Below, one piece after another: positions 33,031-45,459 of a stretch of 64,000 bases of DNA. Below the pieces are notes generated by a model. That model was given only the letters and a program-made list of their open reading frames with translations. It did not search any database and was not told the origin of the DNA. Source of the DNA: Oxytricha trifallax (Eukaryota > Ciliophora > Spirotrichea > Sporadotrichida > Oxytrichidae); the NCBI GenBank assembly GCA_000711775.1, contig ARYC01000201.1, forward strand, positions 1-64,000. Direction: 5' to 3'. Made by a program: the position numbers and the translations under genes. Each line of letters begins with the position of its first letter. The stretch's first letter is position 1.

Positions 33031-36000
33031 AAACAAATTAACATTATTAATAATAAAACAGATGTTATATTTTATATTTTAAAATTAAAACTATTGCATT
33101 TGATTATTTTAATTAATTTAGGATAAAATAATTATTCAAGCTATTTTAAATTATTTTAAGGTAGATTTATAGCATTAAATCATAAATTTTTAGATAAATA
33201 TTGTAGTTTTTAAACATTTTCAAATGTATTTTTAAACCCATTATACCATAAATTTATGAAATCTTTAATAATTTATGCCCCTCTAATACTCAACCTTAAT
33301 TCATTTTATTTACTTTCGAAGTTCTTCCTCAAACTCCAAGAGTTATTTTTATTCATAATATTATAAATAATTTATTATTAAAATTAGGTGGATGGACTTT
33401 TTGCCATTTTAATTTCTAAAAAAACATCCCAAAAACATAGTTTTGATACTAATAATTTAATTTTTTATTTTGACTTAATAGAATTAATGTTTGCTAGTTA
33501 ATAAAAAATTACTTAGATTTCATTTTTCATAGAATTTAGTTTAAATTTCTTTAATTAGCTGGCAGATAATATTAAACTTTAGTACTATAAATGTGTTTTA
33601 ATATAAAACCCTCTGCTTAGATTATTAGTATATTTTTAGTTAACATTGAGAAGAAAAACTATTTATTTACTTATCTAAACTGACTGAATATTGCTTAATT
33701 TAAAATTATTTTAATTTTTTAATAGTAAATATTGATAAGAAATTAAAGAGAAATTATAATGAGACATTAAAAGACAATATTTTTTTATTTAAATATTGAA
33801 TTAAATATTTTATATACAAAATCATTAATTTGTTTTCATTGAGACGATATTAATTTCTTAAAAATGTTAAAAAAAATGCGAGTCTTTAACCAATGACGTC
33901 TAATATTAAAGAGATATGTAAATAAATAATCTCCCTTAATTTAGTGACGCATTGTGATTAATAATATGATTTATACTATATTTTAATAATCTCCCTCAAA
34001 TATATTAAAACTTAATATTGTACATTTAATATTATTGATGGAACACATTTTAAATTTGGAAAAGTAATTAAAATACATAAATTTAAATATAAATTAATTC
34101 TGGAAAACTAGAGAATATGGTGCTTGTTTGATAGGGGATTCTAAATAAATTAGATGGTACCATCAGCGGTACTATTTTAACTCATCGAAAAAATGATATA
34201 AATTGATTTTAATTTAGGCGCAAAATTAAAATTAAGAATTACACATAAATCAAAGTTGATTAATTTCATTACAGTGATGTGATAATATTATTACCGCTGA
34301 CATATATCCAGGTAATTTTTAATCTTTATCGAACAAGTACTATTTTGTTAAGGTTTCAACAAAGCTAACTGCCACTATTTTAATCATTTAGTTATTGATT
34401 ATAATTTAATTTCCAAATTAAAATTAATTCCTATTTTATTGATTTGGACAAAATCACAAAATAATATATTATATATATATCCAAGCTTTTATTTTATGTA
34501 GAAGAATAGCAACATTCTAAACATTTATTTGTACCAATATATATTGGAGTTAGTTTTTGGTTGCACATTTACTTAAATTATTTGACCAACAAAAAATTTG
34601 ATTTTATATGTTATGTTGTAAGTTTTTATTAAATTTCTTTTATCTTAATCCTTTTATCGCGAATTAATACAAAGTGCGATAATTAATATAATCAATAATT
34701 TTTTTAATTTTTTTTGGAAATATTTAATGTTTTTTTGGCTAAAAATTTAATTTAAATATATTAAAAATAAATATGATTGATAAAACCATTATTCTTTAAA
34801 AGTTTAAGTCATATTATTAACAAATAATAAGCCTGATTATACTCAAGGGGTTTTACTATATTTATCTAATTTTAACGACTAAAGTTTGAAGATAATTATT
34901 ATTTATATATAAAGGAATAGAAAATGCGATAAATATATGGAGATTGAGAAAATATTATAATAGTAAATTAATAATTTAAAGCGAGATTAAATATGAGCAA
35001 CAACATCAGAAAAGAAATTTAAATTCTTCTTCACGAAAATGTTTATACAATTTAATATATTTTAAAATTTAAAATGTGATGCTATACCCATTAAAAATAA
35101 TACGATTTGATGATTATATATTAAATTAGATTTATATTAAATTTATTTATTGCTATTGATTATTTTATTTTTTGGATAAGTTTGCTTGTAAAATTGATTT
35201 AGTATTTATGGTCAAATCATTACGATTATTTGTTACTTAAATTAAGTTATTTTTGCATAATATATATGCTAAAAATACTTTTATTTATAAAAAAATAATT
35301 ACCTGAAGTAAATTTAATTCTTTAAAATTTACTGCAATTTATTGATTTGAAATTAATCTAAACAAAACAATAATACTTAAAAATTATAAATTATTCATGA
35401 AATTTATAATAAAAAGCTAGATAAATTCAAAGTATAATTTAATAAAATGTAAGTAGCCTAAAAGAAAATAAATCATGATAAAAGTATTTCAAAAGCATGC
35501 GCTACGTATTTGATAATAAATACTCTAATTAATAATTATGAATGAGGAACCTAATACTCTAATAATTTCATTAATAACTTGAATTTGGTCTTACCAATTC
35601 TTTTAATTATATTAATAATTGTTAATAATAATTAATTATTTGATTAATTAATTGATTATTCTAATTATATATACAACTCTCTAATGACGAATGAGACAAT
35701 ATTTCCTTCGCACATTCAAGATTCAATGATATGAGCTATATTGGTAATAAAAAAATTATTAAATAAAAATTGATATACTATAAATTTTAGAAATTTCTTA
35801 AAAACACACCTATATAATTATTGTTAATTTTTATTTCTAAACTCTATTTTAAGATATATTTAAGCAATAATAAAATTAGCGAAATGGATTCCTAATCATA
35901 AGCTAATTAAGTAAAATAATATAAATAAAGTATTTCTGGCGTAAGTATTGTGTTAACCCAAAACTTTCATTGATACAGGATAACAGTCGAAATAATATAT

Positions 36001-36180
36001 AATTTATGAAAATAAGATCAAGATTAGACATTAAATTATTTAGAATAAATGAAGTATTTAATTGTTTCTTTATTGAGTGGTCAAGGATATAATTAGAAAG
36101 GTCAAATTTAGTTTTTAATCAATGCATGAATAATATTAATAATTTTTAAAATTCTACTTTTTATATTTATTTTCAATGCT
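33031..36180. other. AT-rich spacer with a decayed MITE
   Basis: No gene supported. The only recognised content is the diverged palindromic MITE near 34075-34440. Confidence 0.5.
34075..34440. mobile_element. Decayed copy of the palindromic TTGTAGG MITE
   Basis: Shares blocks in the same order with the element at 5151-5569: AATATGGTGCTTGTTTGATA, a GCGGTAC core, then ATCGAACAAGTACTATTTTG and AGCTAACTGCCACTATTTT near the right end. Arms have diverged and the left terminus is lost. It is much older than the copy inside TBE B. Confidence 0.75.
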
Positions 36181-36560
36181 GGAGCTGAAGAGTACAAATA
36201 ACTAGTGGAAGATTTAATATTATTTATGTCTAATCTTATCTCTATTAAAATACTATTTGCAAATACTATTACTTTATTCTAATTTATATTAAGATATCAA
36301 GAACTTGAAGGAGAAATTGAAGGGAGGATTCTAAACAGAACAAGAATTAAAGGATAAACTTTAAGGACAACTCTACCGATCACTAACTAAGGCTCTTATG
36401 CTGCTCATCAATCAAAATCACACTTAAATTTAAGCATAATCTCACTCAAATGGCGCTAAACATAATGATTAAAGTATTATTGCTAATGGCAATGGATTGC
36501 ATCATTAAGATAGCAAAAAGATGCAAGTTTAGTTTTTTAAAAAAGTTTAGTAGAATGTTT
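36181..36560 (+). CDS. Coiled-coil gene fragment (two segments)
   Basis: Segment one reads AEEYKQLVED. After removal of an 82-bp IES (pointer AAGAT) it continues IKNLKEKLKGGFQTEQELKD, KLQGQLYRSLTKALML, then a His/Asn/Gln-rich stretch (QNHTQIQAQSHSNGAKHNDQ). Heptad-like spacing of Leu and Ile suggests a coiled coil. No start was found upstream, and the 3' end after KKMQVQFFKKVQ is unclear, so this is probably part of a larger gene. Function not recognised. Confidence 0.55.
36209..36295. other. 82-bp IES with pointer AAGAT
   Basis: AAGAT at 36209-36213 and 36291-36295. The join keeps frame (KQLVED-IKNLKEKL). Confidence 0.75.
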
Positions 36561-36840
36561 ATTATGACTAGATAATTTAGTAGTGTATTATTGTATAATA
36601 ATTGGAAATAAAATAATTATTTCTGCAAGTTGATATTCAGCCTATCACTAAGTTCTTTGAGTTTAAATTTAATAACATAGAATAAAAAAAAATTCAATAT
36701 AAATATTATCATAATTCTTATTAAATTATATGATCAATTTAAACAATTTAATTGGAAGTAAAATATATAAATAAAGCATTTGAAATATACTACTTATAGA
36801 TAATTATTAAATATAAGTTAATAAATAATAGTAAAGTAAA

Positions 36841-37400
36841 ATGAAGTTGATCACTCACAACATCCTCATGTGCAATAGAAAGGGCTGCAATGGAAATAAT
36901 TTCCCATTAAAACTCGTTGTTAATACCTGGAAAGACCTTGATGCTGAAAACGCACAAGACTATAATCCCGCACTTATACAGAGATTTATAAATATAAAAG
37001 AACTAAAAAATGGGTGTATTCTTCTATTAATGTTATAATTTAAAGATTGCTTGAGAAAATCGAATGGAATGCTCTCAGATAAACAGTCTCAACTGTAAGT
37101 CTAATAAATTTCTTATCAATATACTCCAGGAATCGCGTATTAAAAATTGCTTCTAATATAAATATTTCATTCTTTCTTACATACTAATTATTTAATAACC
37201 TATAGTTGGATTGGGGTATGGACTTACCAGAAGTGCTGACTCCAGAGATGGCTCAAGACGACAAGGTTTTGCAAGATTTGCACAAATTATTGATTCAAAG
37301 ACAGGTCATTGAGGGTTAAATGCAGTGCCCAGGGTGTGAGAGAGTATATGAAATTCACAATGGAATCCCAAACATGCTCCTCAAGGAAGACGAAGTATGA
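36841..37400 (+). CDS. TRMT112: Multifunctional methyltransferase subunit TRM112 homologue
   Basis: The small zinc-ribbon activator that partners several tRNA, rRNA and eRF1 methyltransferases. It starts MKLITHNILMCNRKGCNGNN FPLKLVV (36841), with NPALIQR before a 62-bp IES (pointer AGATT). It continues LLEKIEWNALRQTVST to 37094, then an intron 37095-37205 (GTAAGT...TATAG), then LDWGMDLPEVLTPEMAQDD, LLIQRQVIEGQMQCPGCERV and IHNGIPNMLLKEDEV-TGA. The C-terminal IEG-x-x-x-CP block and the IPNMLL end are family signatures. Cys positions (CNRKGC, CPGC) fit a zinc site. About 121 residues, normal for the family. Confidence 0.95.
36982..37048. other. 62-bp IES with pointer AGATT in TRMT112
   Basis: AGATT at 36982-36986 and 37044-37048. 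Joining gives LIQR-LLEKIEW in frame, matching the equivalent stretch of TRM112 proteins (R-x-I/L-x-K-x-E-W). Confidence 0.92.
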
Positions 37401-37977
37401 ACAAACTGAAATACTTAAATTAATAAAATAGTATAAGGAGTGCTGCAGTATTTATTTTAATTAAGAGTTAAGAAATATTATCATAAAATAATGAATATGT
37501 GTGCATAGGAGTCTTATTAGGAGAAATAAATTATATGATCTACTATCTGAAAAATAAATAAATTAGTTTTATTATTGATCACTGCTTAAATAATTATATC
37601 ATCGCATAAAATTAATGGTTTATAAGGAAATAAATATAATTAAAGAATTAAACAAAATTATAGAGCACTTTATAGAGCATCAAATATTATTAAATTATTT
37701 AGAATTAATACAATTAAATTATCAATATTGACGATTACAAAGAGAAATGAGAAAAAATACATAGACTAATTTGATAAATTTATACTAGTGTATTATATTA
37801 ATTTCATTTTTAATCAGTTTAAAAGGATATTTTCTTAATATATAAATTTGAATAATAATTTTACTTTAAGAACTGACTTAATTATAGTTTTTAAAATAAA
37901 TAGGGTAAAATTTATAAGTTATTATATTAAAAAAATTCATAATATTCCTAAAAATATTTAATTTTTCTTAGGAATAA
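37401..37977. other. Intergenic AT-rich DNA
   Basis: Between the TRMT112 stop and the next start. No coding or repeat signal seen. Confidence 0.5.
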
Positions 37978-39380
37978 TGGGCTGTAAATAGTCATGCGGA
38001 TGTATCGAGAGTAAAACTAGTGTAAAGCTAAAGCCCGACGTCGAAATAATTGAAATGAATAATCAAAATTTATAAAGTAAAACTTTCTCTTAGTTTGGGC
38101 AATATGGAACTTCAAATAGTGGATTGTTATCTAGTAAGTTAAAAGATTTTATATAAACCATATTTATTTTTCTATGATAAATCATAAAATGCGAAGTAAA
38201 TAAATAATTTGATATTACTTGCACTTTTCATGGTTGAGTTGTCAAAATGTTACTATAAACTGATTCAATTAACTAAAGCCATTTTATATACATATATTAA
38301 TCTTTTAATTTAGATTAAAGCAATCAAAATTCACGGTATCCCACTCCAAATACAAGACTGACCGCGACAGGATTGAGTAGTACTGCCAATAACTCTCACT
38401 TACAAATTAATGATTAATCTGCGTTTTACTCTTCTAATGTTTTTATTTATTTTATATTACTATTAAATGCTCTCTTTTACTATAAATTAGTAAATGTAAG
38501 ACTTATTATAAGATATACAACGAAATTCAAATTATTTTAGGTATCACCAAGAAAATTCAATTTGGCTGAATAATATGAAAAAGAACTTAAAGGGACTATG
38601 ATTGCAGAGAAATAAATGGCTAGACTTGTAAGTTAAAATTTCTATGATATAAATTTAAATACAAAAGATTTCTAATCTCTATTTTTAAATTTGTAATATG
38701 GCATATAGCTTTTGTCAATTAATATTTCAAATTATTTTAATTTTTTCAATAATTACCTGTAGGCTCATGAAGACATCGAGACTTTCAAATAGAAGCAGAC
38801 TGAAATGATCCAGAAATTCGATGCCAAGTAATTACGTCAGCAGAGAGCTCTCCCTCCGATTTCAGTCGATTCTTAGAGTTCAAACAGAGCGTTTTAAGCT
38901 GGTTCAGGTGCTGTGCCTGGCACAAGCTCATCTTAATTACAAAGATAGAAAACCAAAAGTGTGCCAAATACTATGAGAGGGTAGTAAAACGGAATGTATT
39001 AATTGAACATCAAACCTTAGCTTAATAACTACGATCAATTTATATAAGAGAGCCCAGGGTCTTTCAATCATAATTTAAGTGGTTTTATTTTACAGTTTCA
39101 ATCATTATTTAATAATAAATATTTATCATAGATAGGAAGATTAAGAGTGGATTAATAGTCCAAATTAGCTGCCCTCTATTAAAAAGAAAAAGACTAATAT
39201 TCAATAAGATTTCTTCGATTTGGAATCAAAAATAAGCTCAATTCAAAATGGAACTAAATCCATTGAGTCTTATAAGCGGAGAAAAATTATGGCTTTAAAG
39301 AAAGGCCTTAATCCATAGTAAACTTTGTAATTAAACCAATCTATCACAAATAATTAAAATGGTGGTAGTGATTTCTATAT
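37978..39380 (+). CDS. Protein with MGC lipidation-type N-terminus (unrecognised)
   Basis: ATG 37978 gives MGCKQSCGCIESKTSVKLKP. Gly2 and Cys3 suggest N-myristoylation and palmitoylation, hence membrane attachment. Introns with GT...AG ends lie at 38134-38313, 38439-38540 and 38628-38762; each join keeps frame (LLS-NQSNQNS, SSN-VSPRKFNL, MARL-AHEDIETF). A charged helical part (LAEQYEKELKGTMIAEKQMA and KQTEMIQKFDAKQLRQQRAL) is followed by a Ser/Gln-rich linker. After a 58-bp IES comes EWINSPNQLPSIKKKKTNIQ and a basic tail. The 3' end is uncertain: the frame stays open into AT-rich DNA after NNQNGGSDFYI, to TGA near 39721. No family recognised. Confidence 0.75.
39067..39130. other. 58-bp IES, pointer ATCATA (or TTTCAATCAT)
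   Basis: ATCATA at 39067-39072 and 39125-39130 joins PGSFNH to RQEDQEWINS in frame. An alternative 10-bp repeat TTTCAATCAT (39062 and 39096) would remove only 34 bp and also keeps frame, so the exact boundary is ambiguous. Confidence 0.7.
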
Positions 39381-40851
39381 TAAATTTAATTCAGTATTAT
39401 TATTAATTTTTTAATTAATAAGAAACTTTATTTTAATTGTGTAATTCTATTTGTACTTTAATTTTTTTAATTTTATTATCGGAAACTTTTAATAAAATTT
39501 CATTCAATTTTTTATTCATACAGATAAATTTGAAAAAAAAATCAAATAATATATGATAAAGATAATTTATAAAATTTATTTAAAGGAGACATCAATTTAC
39601 TCTATATTCCCAAAAATATTGAATCCATCCACGATTAAAATATAAAATCCATTTCTTTTATACTAAATATTTTTCGGATTTTACGTTGAAGTACATTTTA
39701 TACAAACTAAATTACTGGAATGAATAAACTATAAAAATTTATTAAAAAATCATAATTTTTCTTCGAAGCTATTTGATTATGTTAATATAATTAAATCTAC
39801 AAAAACAATCTGTTTAATAAAAAAAACATCGAACTTTAATAAGCTCTTGAAATCACTTAATTTATATAAATAAAAAACACTTAGTGTAAATTAAAAAAAA
39901 AATATCTATGAAAAAAACATTTTATAAATTTATTATAAGATAATTATGGTTTTATAAATGAAGAGAGTTCAAATAGGAAGTAAGAAGAAAGAAATAAGGA
40001 TACTATTAGCAATTAAATATAAAACATCAATAATATAGTAACCAAGAGTCCTAAAATAAAAGCTATAGATTATTTTAATTTTTAAATGAAAAGCATTAGT
40101 TTATTTACTTAAATTCATAGAAGCCAGTTTCTATATTATTTTCATATATTATTAATTCTTTTATCTTATCCCAATACCCAATATTAATTAACTCAATTAT
40201 AATATATAAATATGCATGAGATTAAGGTAATGTGAAAAATCAAGTACAGGAGGATTCTACAGATTAAAATAACACTAAAAACACAAGCATTTAGTGGGTT
40301 TCAGGGGTTCCACATAAAATACTTAATAGAGATGACAAACAGCTAAATTTAGAATTCCAAAAATTACAGATTAATAAAAATGAAATTGGGGGTGCCGTAA
40401 ACCACAGAAATGATCCTAACAATATTATGAAATTATTGTTATAAATACAATACAAATTATATTAATTTTAATTTTTGAGAATAAAATGACAATTAATATC
40501 TATAAACATGATTTTATTTGATTAATTACAAGTTTATAATTTAAAAATAATTTACCAATAGCGATGCATTCAAAAAGATAGGTACATTAAAATTTGAAAA
40601 CTTACTTAATGAAATAAACTGAATGACTTTTATAGCAAAAACTATATATTAATACTAGTATTTACTGCACAGATAAAGTATTAATAGAATGTATACAAAT
40701 CTTTGATTTATTTATAATATTTAAGTATTATAATAATATGTTTTACTAAATTTCCTACCAACAACTTTGCAGTCTATTAATTATGTAAAGAATAAAAGTA
40801 TCTGTTAAAATTTAATTTCATTTAATTTTATCTAAATTTATTGAAAACCTA
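39381..40851. other. AT-rich spacer with one coding-like segment (40237-40440)
   Basis: 40237-40440 reads VQEDSTDQNNTKNTSIQWVS, GVPHKILNRDDKQLNLEFQK and INKNEIGGAVNHRNDPNN without a stop, clearly more protein-like than the flanks. It may be a terminal segment of the gene at 37978 or of an unseen gene. No pointer joined it in frame. The rest is featureless. Confidence 0.5.
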
Positions 40852-42642
40852 ATGGAAATTCGCGTCAAATTCACAATGCCAATGAGCAGCGACTTACATA
40901 ACATAGATCCCAATGATTTTCATTCGCTTTTGTACTATGTCAATTAGGATCATACTCTCAGTGATTTGAAAATGAAGATTGAGATAAATATTGGAGAACA
41001 ATTAGCGAAATCTACAAAGTTTGTTATAAATTAAAAAGTATATGCAATTGGTAAAGAAAGCTAAACAGTAAATAATTGCATGGGTTAAAAGTAAAATTTG
41101 CAAATTATCTTACTTAAAACATTCATTTTAGATTGATTGATCTTTTTGGCTCTAATTAGACAAATTCCATTACCGTTATTGATCACAAAACATCAAACCT
41201 AATTTCAGGTATGAATTGGCATATATCTTAATTTCATTAATTTTAGATGCATTTATGATTTAAAAAGAGAGAGCTAAGTTAAAATTAAAATAATAGTAAT
41301 CATAAGAAACTTAGTTGTAACAACCTTCTGTGAGGCCTTATGACATGAAGCATTATGAACAAAAACTTTCTCAGAAATCTGATTCATCTTCGATAAATTA
41401 AGTAGATTAAAACACTTCATTAATCACTCCTGAGCTAATAGCTTTAGCAACAGGAGCTGAAAAGCCAGCTCTGCCTCCAGGTTTCTTTTTGAGAGAAAGA
41501 TTGAACAATTTGATTCAAATGCTCGAAAATGAATTGATCAATACAGCTGCACTTGACTTAAGAAACAGCGTCAGCTTCGATTAGAGATCAGGTATATTTA
41601 GGAGACATGAGAACGATGAATCAAATTCTTAAGTCGAGGAAATGGTTTAATAAGTAGAAAGGCAGAGCAGCCTTCAGGAATAGCCTTAAATACTACATTT
41701 TGATTAAGAGTTAAGAACACCTCCTAGATAGATTCACAACAGAGGCAGAGTTTACAGTTATGAAGAGGGTTTAGGCTAAAACTAGGATCAATAATAGTTC
41801 AATTAAGGCTACTTATTGAATCAGATTAACACTCAAGCAAACCCTGAGAAGGTTTCAATGTTGAAAGAAATGGGCTTTAATGACGATTAAGCTAAATAAG
41901 CTCTAACAAGGTTCAAAAATAACTTAGACTAAGCAATGAATTATCTGCTAACAGTAGGTTGTGATGAGTCTAATTTTAATTGTTCTTAATTATTGTTGAT
42001 AAAAATTTCAGTGAGCAACTCTCAGATCATTCCACTTAATTATCTCAAACCTCTTCTTAAAACTCTAACTAACCTCTATCTAATCCTTCAGCTGATTAAA
42101 TCTCCATTTAAAATAGCATGAATTCAAGTTCATCATAACAGAGACCAAACGAAGACTATATCTCTCAACTTATGGATATGGGTTTCCCTAGAGATGATGT
42201 AATTTAAGCGCTCAGACTTTCCAGAAATGATTATGAATTGGCTTGTGAATACTTACTAAATACTGATACCAAGTATGATGAGGATTAAAGTTCATAGAAT
42301 TTCATGCAAAATTACCCTTCTCAAGATCAAATATTCAGCTAGGCTTAACTTTAAAATGAAGCAAGAAGTGACTAAGTATAAAATTAACTGTAGGTTATTG
42401 GTTAATAGATGCAAAGACAGCCAAGTTAATTTTCTTAAATTAGGAGTAATCTTATGATACTAGATGATTAAAATGACGATTTTGAGGATGGAGAGATTTA
42501 AATGAGTGATCACTATAACGATGAGTATTATAACCAAATTGATGATAACTAGGATTACATAGATTAGGAAGGTTATGACGCTTAAAGTTTGAATTTATAT
42601 GACCAAGAAAATGATTTAAATGATGACAGAGATTTGCAATGA
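40852..42642 (+). CDS. UBL-UBA-UBA domain protein, UBAC1/KPC2-like
   Basis: Starts MEIRVKFTMPMSSDLHNIDP at 40852. The first ~100 residues look like a ubiquitin-like fold (LSDLKMKIEIN...). Introns are 41091-41131, 41209-41246 and 41968-42010; all joins keep frame. The middle contains RPYDMKHYEQKLSQKS and LPPGFFLRERLNNLIQMLEN. Two UBA domains are clear: VSMLKEMGFNDDQAKQALTR...AMNYLL and YISQLMDMGFPRDDVIQALR...ACEYLL, each with the MGF loop. The C-terminus is Gln/Asn/Asp-rich and acidic (NDDFEDGEIQMSDHYNDEYY), ending in TGA at 42640-42642. UBL plus two UBAs recalls UBAC1, the non-catalytic subunit of the KPC ubiquitin ligase, or a shuttle factor. The family name is an inference. No IES was needed to read it. 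Confidence 0.88.
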
Positions 42643-42771
42643 TTTTAAGTTATTTTAATGAAGCTAATTTGATTTGATAATGTTAAGAATTATAATTAAA
42701 AGCCAAATATATAAACTAATGTGATTAGGTTTCTCTATGATGATATAAACATACTATTTTCCATACAATTT

Positions 42772-45314
42772 TCAAAATTTCTTCTTCATTGCCTCTTTTT
42801 TCAAAGCTTTTACTTTACCAGTGATTGTAGAAGACTTTTTCTTGCTTAACTTAGTAGGCATCAAATCTTCTTCATTTTCACTGTTGCTACTATCAGTTTC
42901 CTCTTAATTCTCCTCATCTTTATTGTTTCTCTATTTCCCTGCATTATTTCTGTTTTCTTTGTCACTTTATTTCAGAGTATTGCCTTACTTCTTAACTTTA
43001 GCATCTATATTATCCTAATTTTCCTAATTTTCTTAAGCTTCTCTCCTAAATTTGTTGAGCTCCTTTTTGAGGCTATGGATTAGATCCTTCTGGTCTCTCC
43101 TGATTTTCTCTGATCTCTCAAATGCTTCAAGAAGTTGTTTATAGTCTTTCTTTATTTACTTGAGTTTAGATTCTGCCCCCATTCCCTACCCAGAGTCTTT
43201 CCCTCTCATGTTCGCTTTTTTGAAGGCTTCAAACTATCTCTCAAGTTCCAAGTTTTTCTTGCGCTCTAAGAATAGATCGTCTTTCAACCTCTTTACATCG
43301 TTAGAATCATCTCTCACTCCAGGTCTCTTCTTTGAATTGGATCTCAGGAAAGAGGAGGTTGAATGGCGAACTGAATCGAAAAAGGAGGGTCCATCTCTTA
43401 AACTTTGTTAGGTTAGACGGGATTTCGATTTTGAGAAGCTTTGAGAACGTTAGATTGCAGAGTTTCTTAAACTTGTCTGTCTACCTCTACTTGTTGAGTG
43501 GTTATTTTCATTTTACTTTTAAAAATAAATTATTCAATAGTATCTCAGTATGAATAAAGCCAAAGAAAGATTGATGTCATAATTACATAATTTTACTTGC
43601 TATCATAAGTGTCATTGATTAAATTGAACCTTCTTGCTCTACTAGTTTCTTGTTGTTTCTTAGCTGTACTTTATTATCTCAATGAAGCACTGTGACCACC
43701 TGTTGGAGCCCTTTTACTACTTAAACTCTGCCTCAATTAACTTTTATTTCTGGAATAGCTTAAATTGCTGTCATCACTATCCATAAAAAATTAATATACC
43801 TAATTAATTTTCCAAAGATATTTTAAAATATAAAAACATGTGCTATCCCTATTATTATCTTGTTCTTATTTCCTCCTTAAACTTTCTCGTAATCTGCTAG
43901 AAGCCAAGTCTTTTCTGTTTTGCATTAAATTCTAATTTTATTTCAGGATACCTTTGCTTGAGGTAGATTCTTTCAATAATTTGCTTGTTTTCTTGGTTGC
44001 ATTTTTAGTTGAATTTCTTTATGATTCCAATTCTTCAAGGAGTGATGAGTCGTCATTATTCAATATAAGTAAAAGTTAAATAAATCTAAACTTTTTGATA
44101 AAATTTTCAAAAAACAATTCCTTTATTATCAAAGTTATAAAATATAAGAATTTTAGTGAATTAACCATAGTGAGTTTGCACTCTAAATTCTTAATTTTAT
44201 CCTATAATGATTTCAAGTTATTTTGCATTTTCTAGTACGAAGCATCACTATTGTTAGTAATTGCAGTCTAATTAGTGACTGCGCTCATTTTTGAATTGTA
44301 ATTATTGTTGCTCTCGCTTACATGAGAATTGAAGTTTTGGAGGAGTGGGTTGTTACTTAAAGTTTCCCTTCTTGATTCATCATTGAAGATTATTCCTCTA
44401 ATTGAGCTCTGCATGAAGTTTGTGGTATTAAATTTACATGAAATTAAAGAAAAGGGTTCTTTAAACACGAATATAGGTTTATATTACTCTAAAATTATGA
44501 ATAAACTTTTGTATTGTTAGCATCATCTTCTCGCTTGTGAACCGTGGAATTTTTCAAGCCAAAACTTGAGGTACCTAGTTTCAAAGAATCAGGGGTGTTT
44601 AAGAGCATCAACTCACTTTGCTTCATCTGAGTGTTTGGATTTGTGTTATAATTTGAGCTAGATTGCAATTGATTTTATTAAGAGAGTTGATAGGGATTTG
44701 ATTTTTAAATTGAATCCCATCTACTTGTGTTGCTATTATCAAAGTCATTATCAAAGTTATGAAAATATATGTAAATTATAATCTAATGATAGAATATAAA
44801 GATGATTATTAAATTATTAAATCAACTTTGATCAGATCAATACAGCCATTCTTTTCTTCTACATAAGGTCTTACATTAGTGTTCATTGCATTTTTATTTT
44901 TGTAATTAAAAGGGCTGCTGTGATCTCTATCAATTGGCAGATCGTTTGATTACTGACTTGCGAAAGTTGCTGTGTTTGGGAAATTCTGATTTGATATATT
45001 TGTCGAATTTGTGTTCAAATTGCTTAAATAATAGTTAAAGTAATATGAAACAATATTGGATAAAAAAATTTTCAAAAGTATTCAAATAACATTTTTAAAT
45101 TACTTGCATTATTTTAGCTTCTCACTTAAGTATAGATAGGCTGTTGCTGTTAACTATTATTAGTGGGACTTGCTACATTTTTCTCAATTTGATTAATGGG
45201 TTTTGACTTGAAAAAGTTGAAATTATTCAGTTATTCATCTAATATAGAGTGCATACGCTATTCCTACTCTTTAGTGATAACTTCTTAAGAAGGGTTTTAG
45301 TTGTTTCCAAACAT
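42772..45314 (-). CDS. Ser/Asn/Gln-rich coiled-coil protein (unrecognised)
   Basis: Start is the ATG complementary to 45312-45314 (MFGNNQNPSQEVITKEQEQR). Low-complexity N/S/Q-rich segments follow (NDFDNSNTSRWDSIQKSNPY; KMQNNLKSLQDKIKNLECKL). Then comes a basic region (NATKKTSKLLKESTSSKG; RLRESLRRKQEQDNNRDS) and a C-terminal coiled coil (DVKRLKDDLFLERKKNLELE; FERSEKIRRDQKDLIHSLKK). It ends KKEAMKKKF-TGA at 42772-42774, 129 bp from the convergent UBL-UBA gene. Three pointer joins (GGATAG, AAGTAAAAT, AATAC) restore frame. Two further junctions (about 45060 and 44130) are unresolved. A structural or cytoskeletal role is a guess only. Confidence 0.8.
43510..43598. other. 80-bp IES with 9-bp pointer AAGTAAAAT (minus-strand sense)
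   Basis: ATTTTACTT on the plus strand at 43510-43518 and 43590-43598. Joining turns TYDSKQN into ENNHSTSRGRQTS in frame and shows that the two flanking ORFs are one gene. Confidence 0.88.
43777..43848. other. 66-bp IES with pointer GGATAG (minus-strand sense)
   Basis: CTATCC on the plus strand at 43777-43782 and 43843-43848. The join reads QDNNRDS-DDSNLSYSRNKS in frame, so the apparent start MDSDDSN is internal. Confidence 0.85.
44425..44515. other. 86-bp IES with pointer AATAC (minus-strand sense)
   Basis: GTATT on the plus strand at 44425-44429 and 44511-44515. The join reads REDDANN-TTNFMQSSIRG in frame. Confidence 0.8.
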
Positions 45315-45459
45315 CTTTTGTTATTTTGAATTTAAATTTATATTTACAAAAAATCAATCGATAATTGGATAGCTTAATAACTTTATCAATGTGAGTGTAT
45401 TTTTTGTATTTAAAATTGGAATTAATAGATATTGTTAATAAAACTTTTTATTCTATATA

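Noticed and set aside
38785-38967. Minus-strand 60-codon ORF
   Set aside because: Antisense to the coding exon of the MGC-type gene.
43160-43553. Two overlapping plus-strand ORFs
   Set aside because: Antisense shadows of the minus-strand coiled-coil gene, whose frame is supported by pointer joins.
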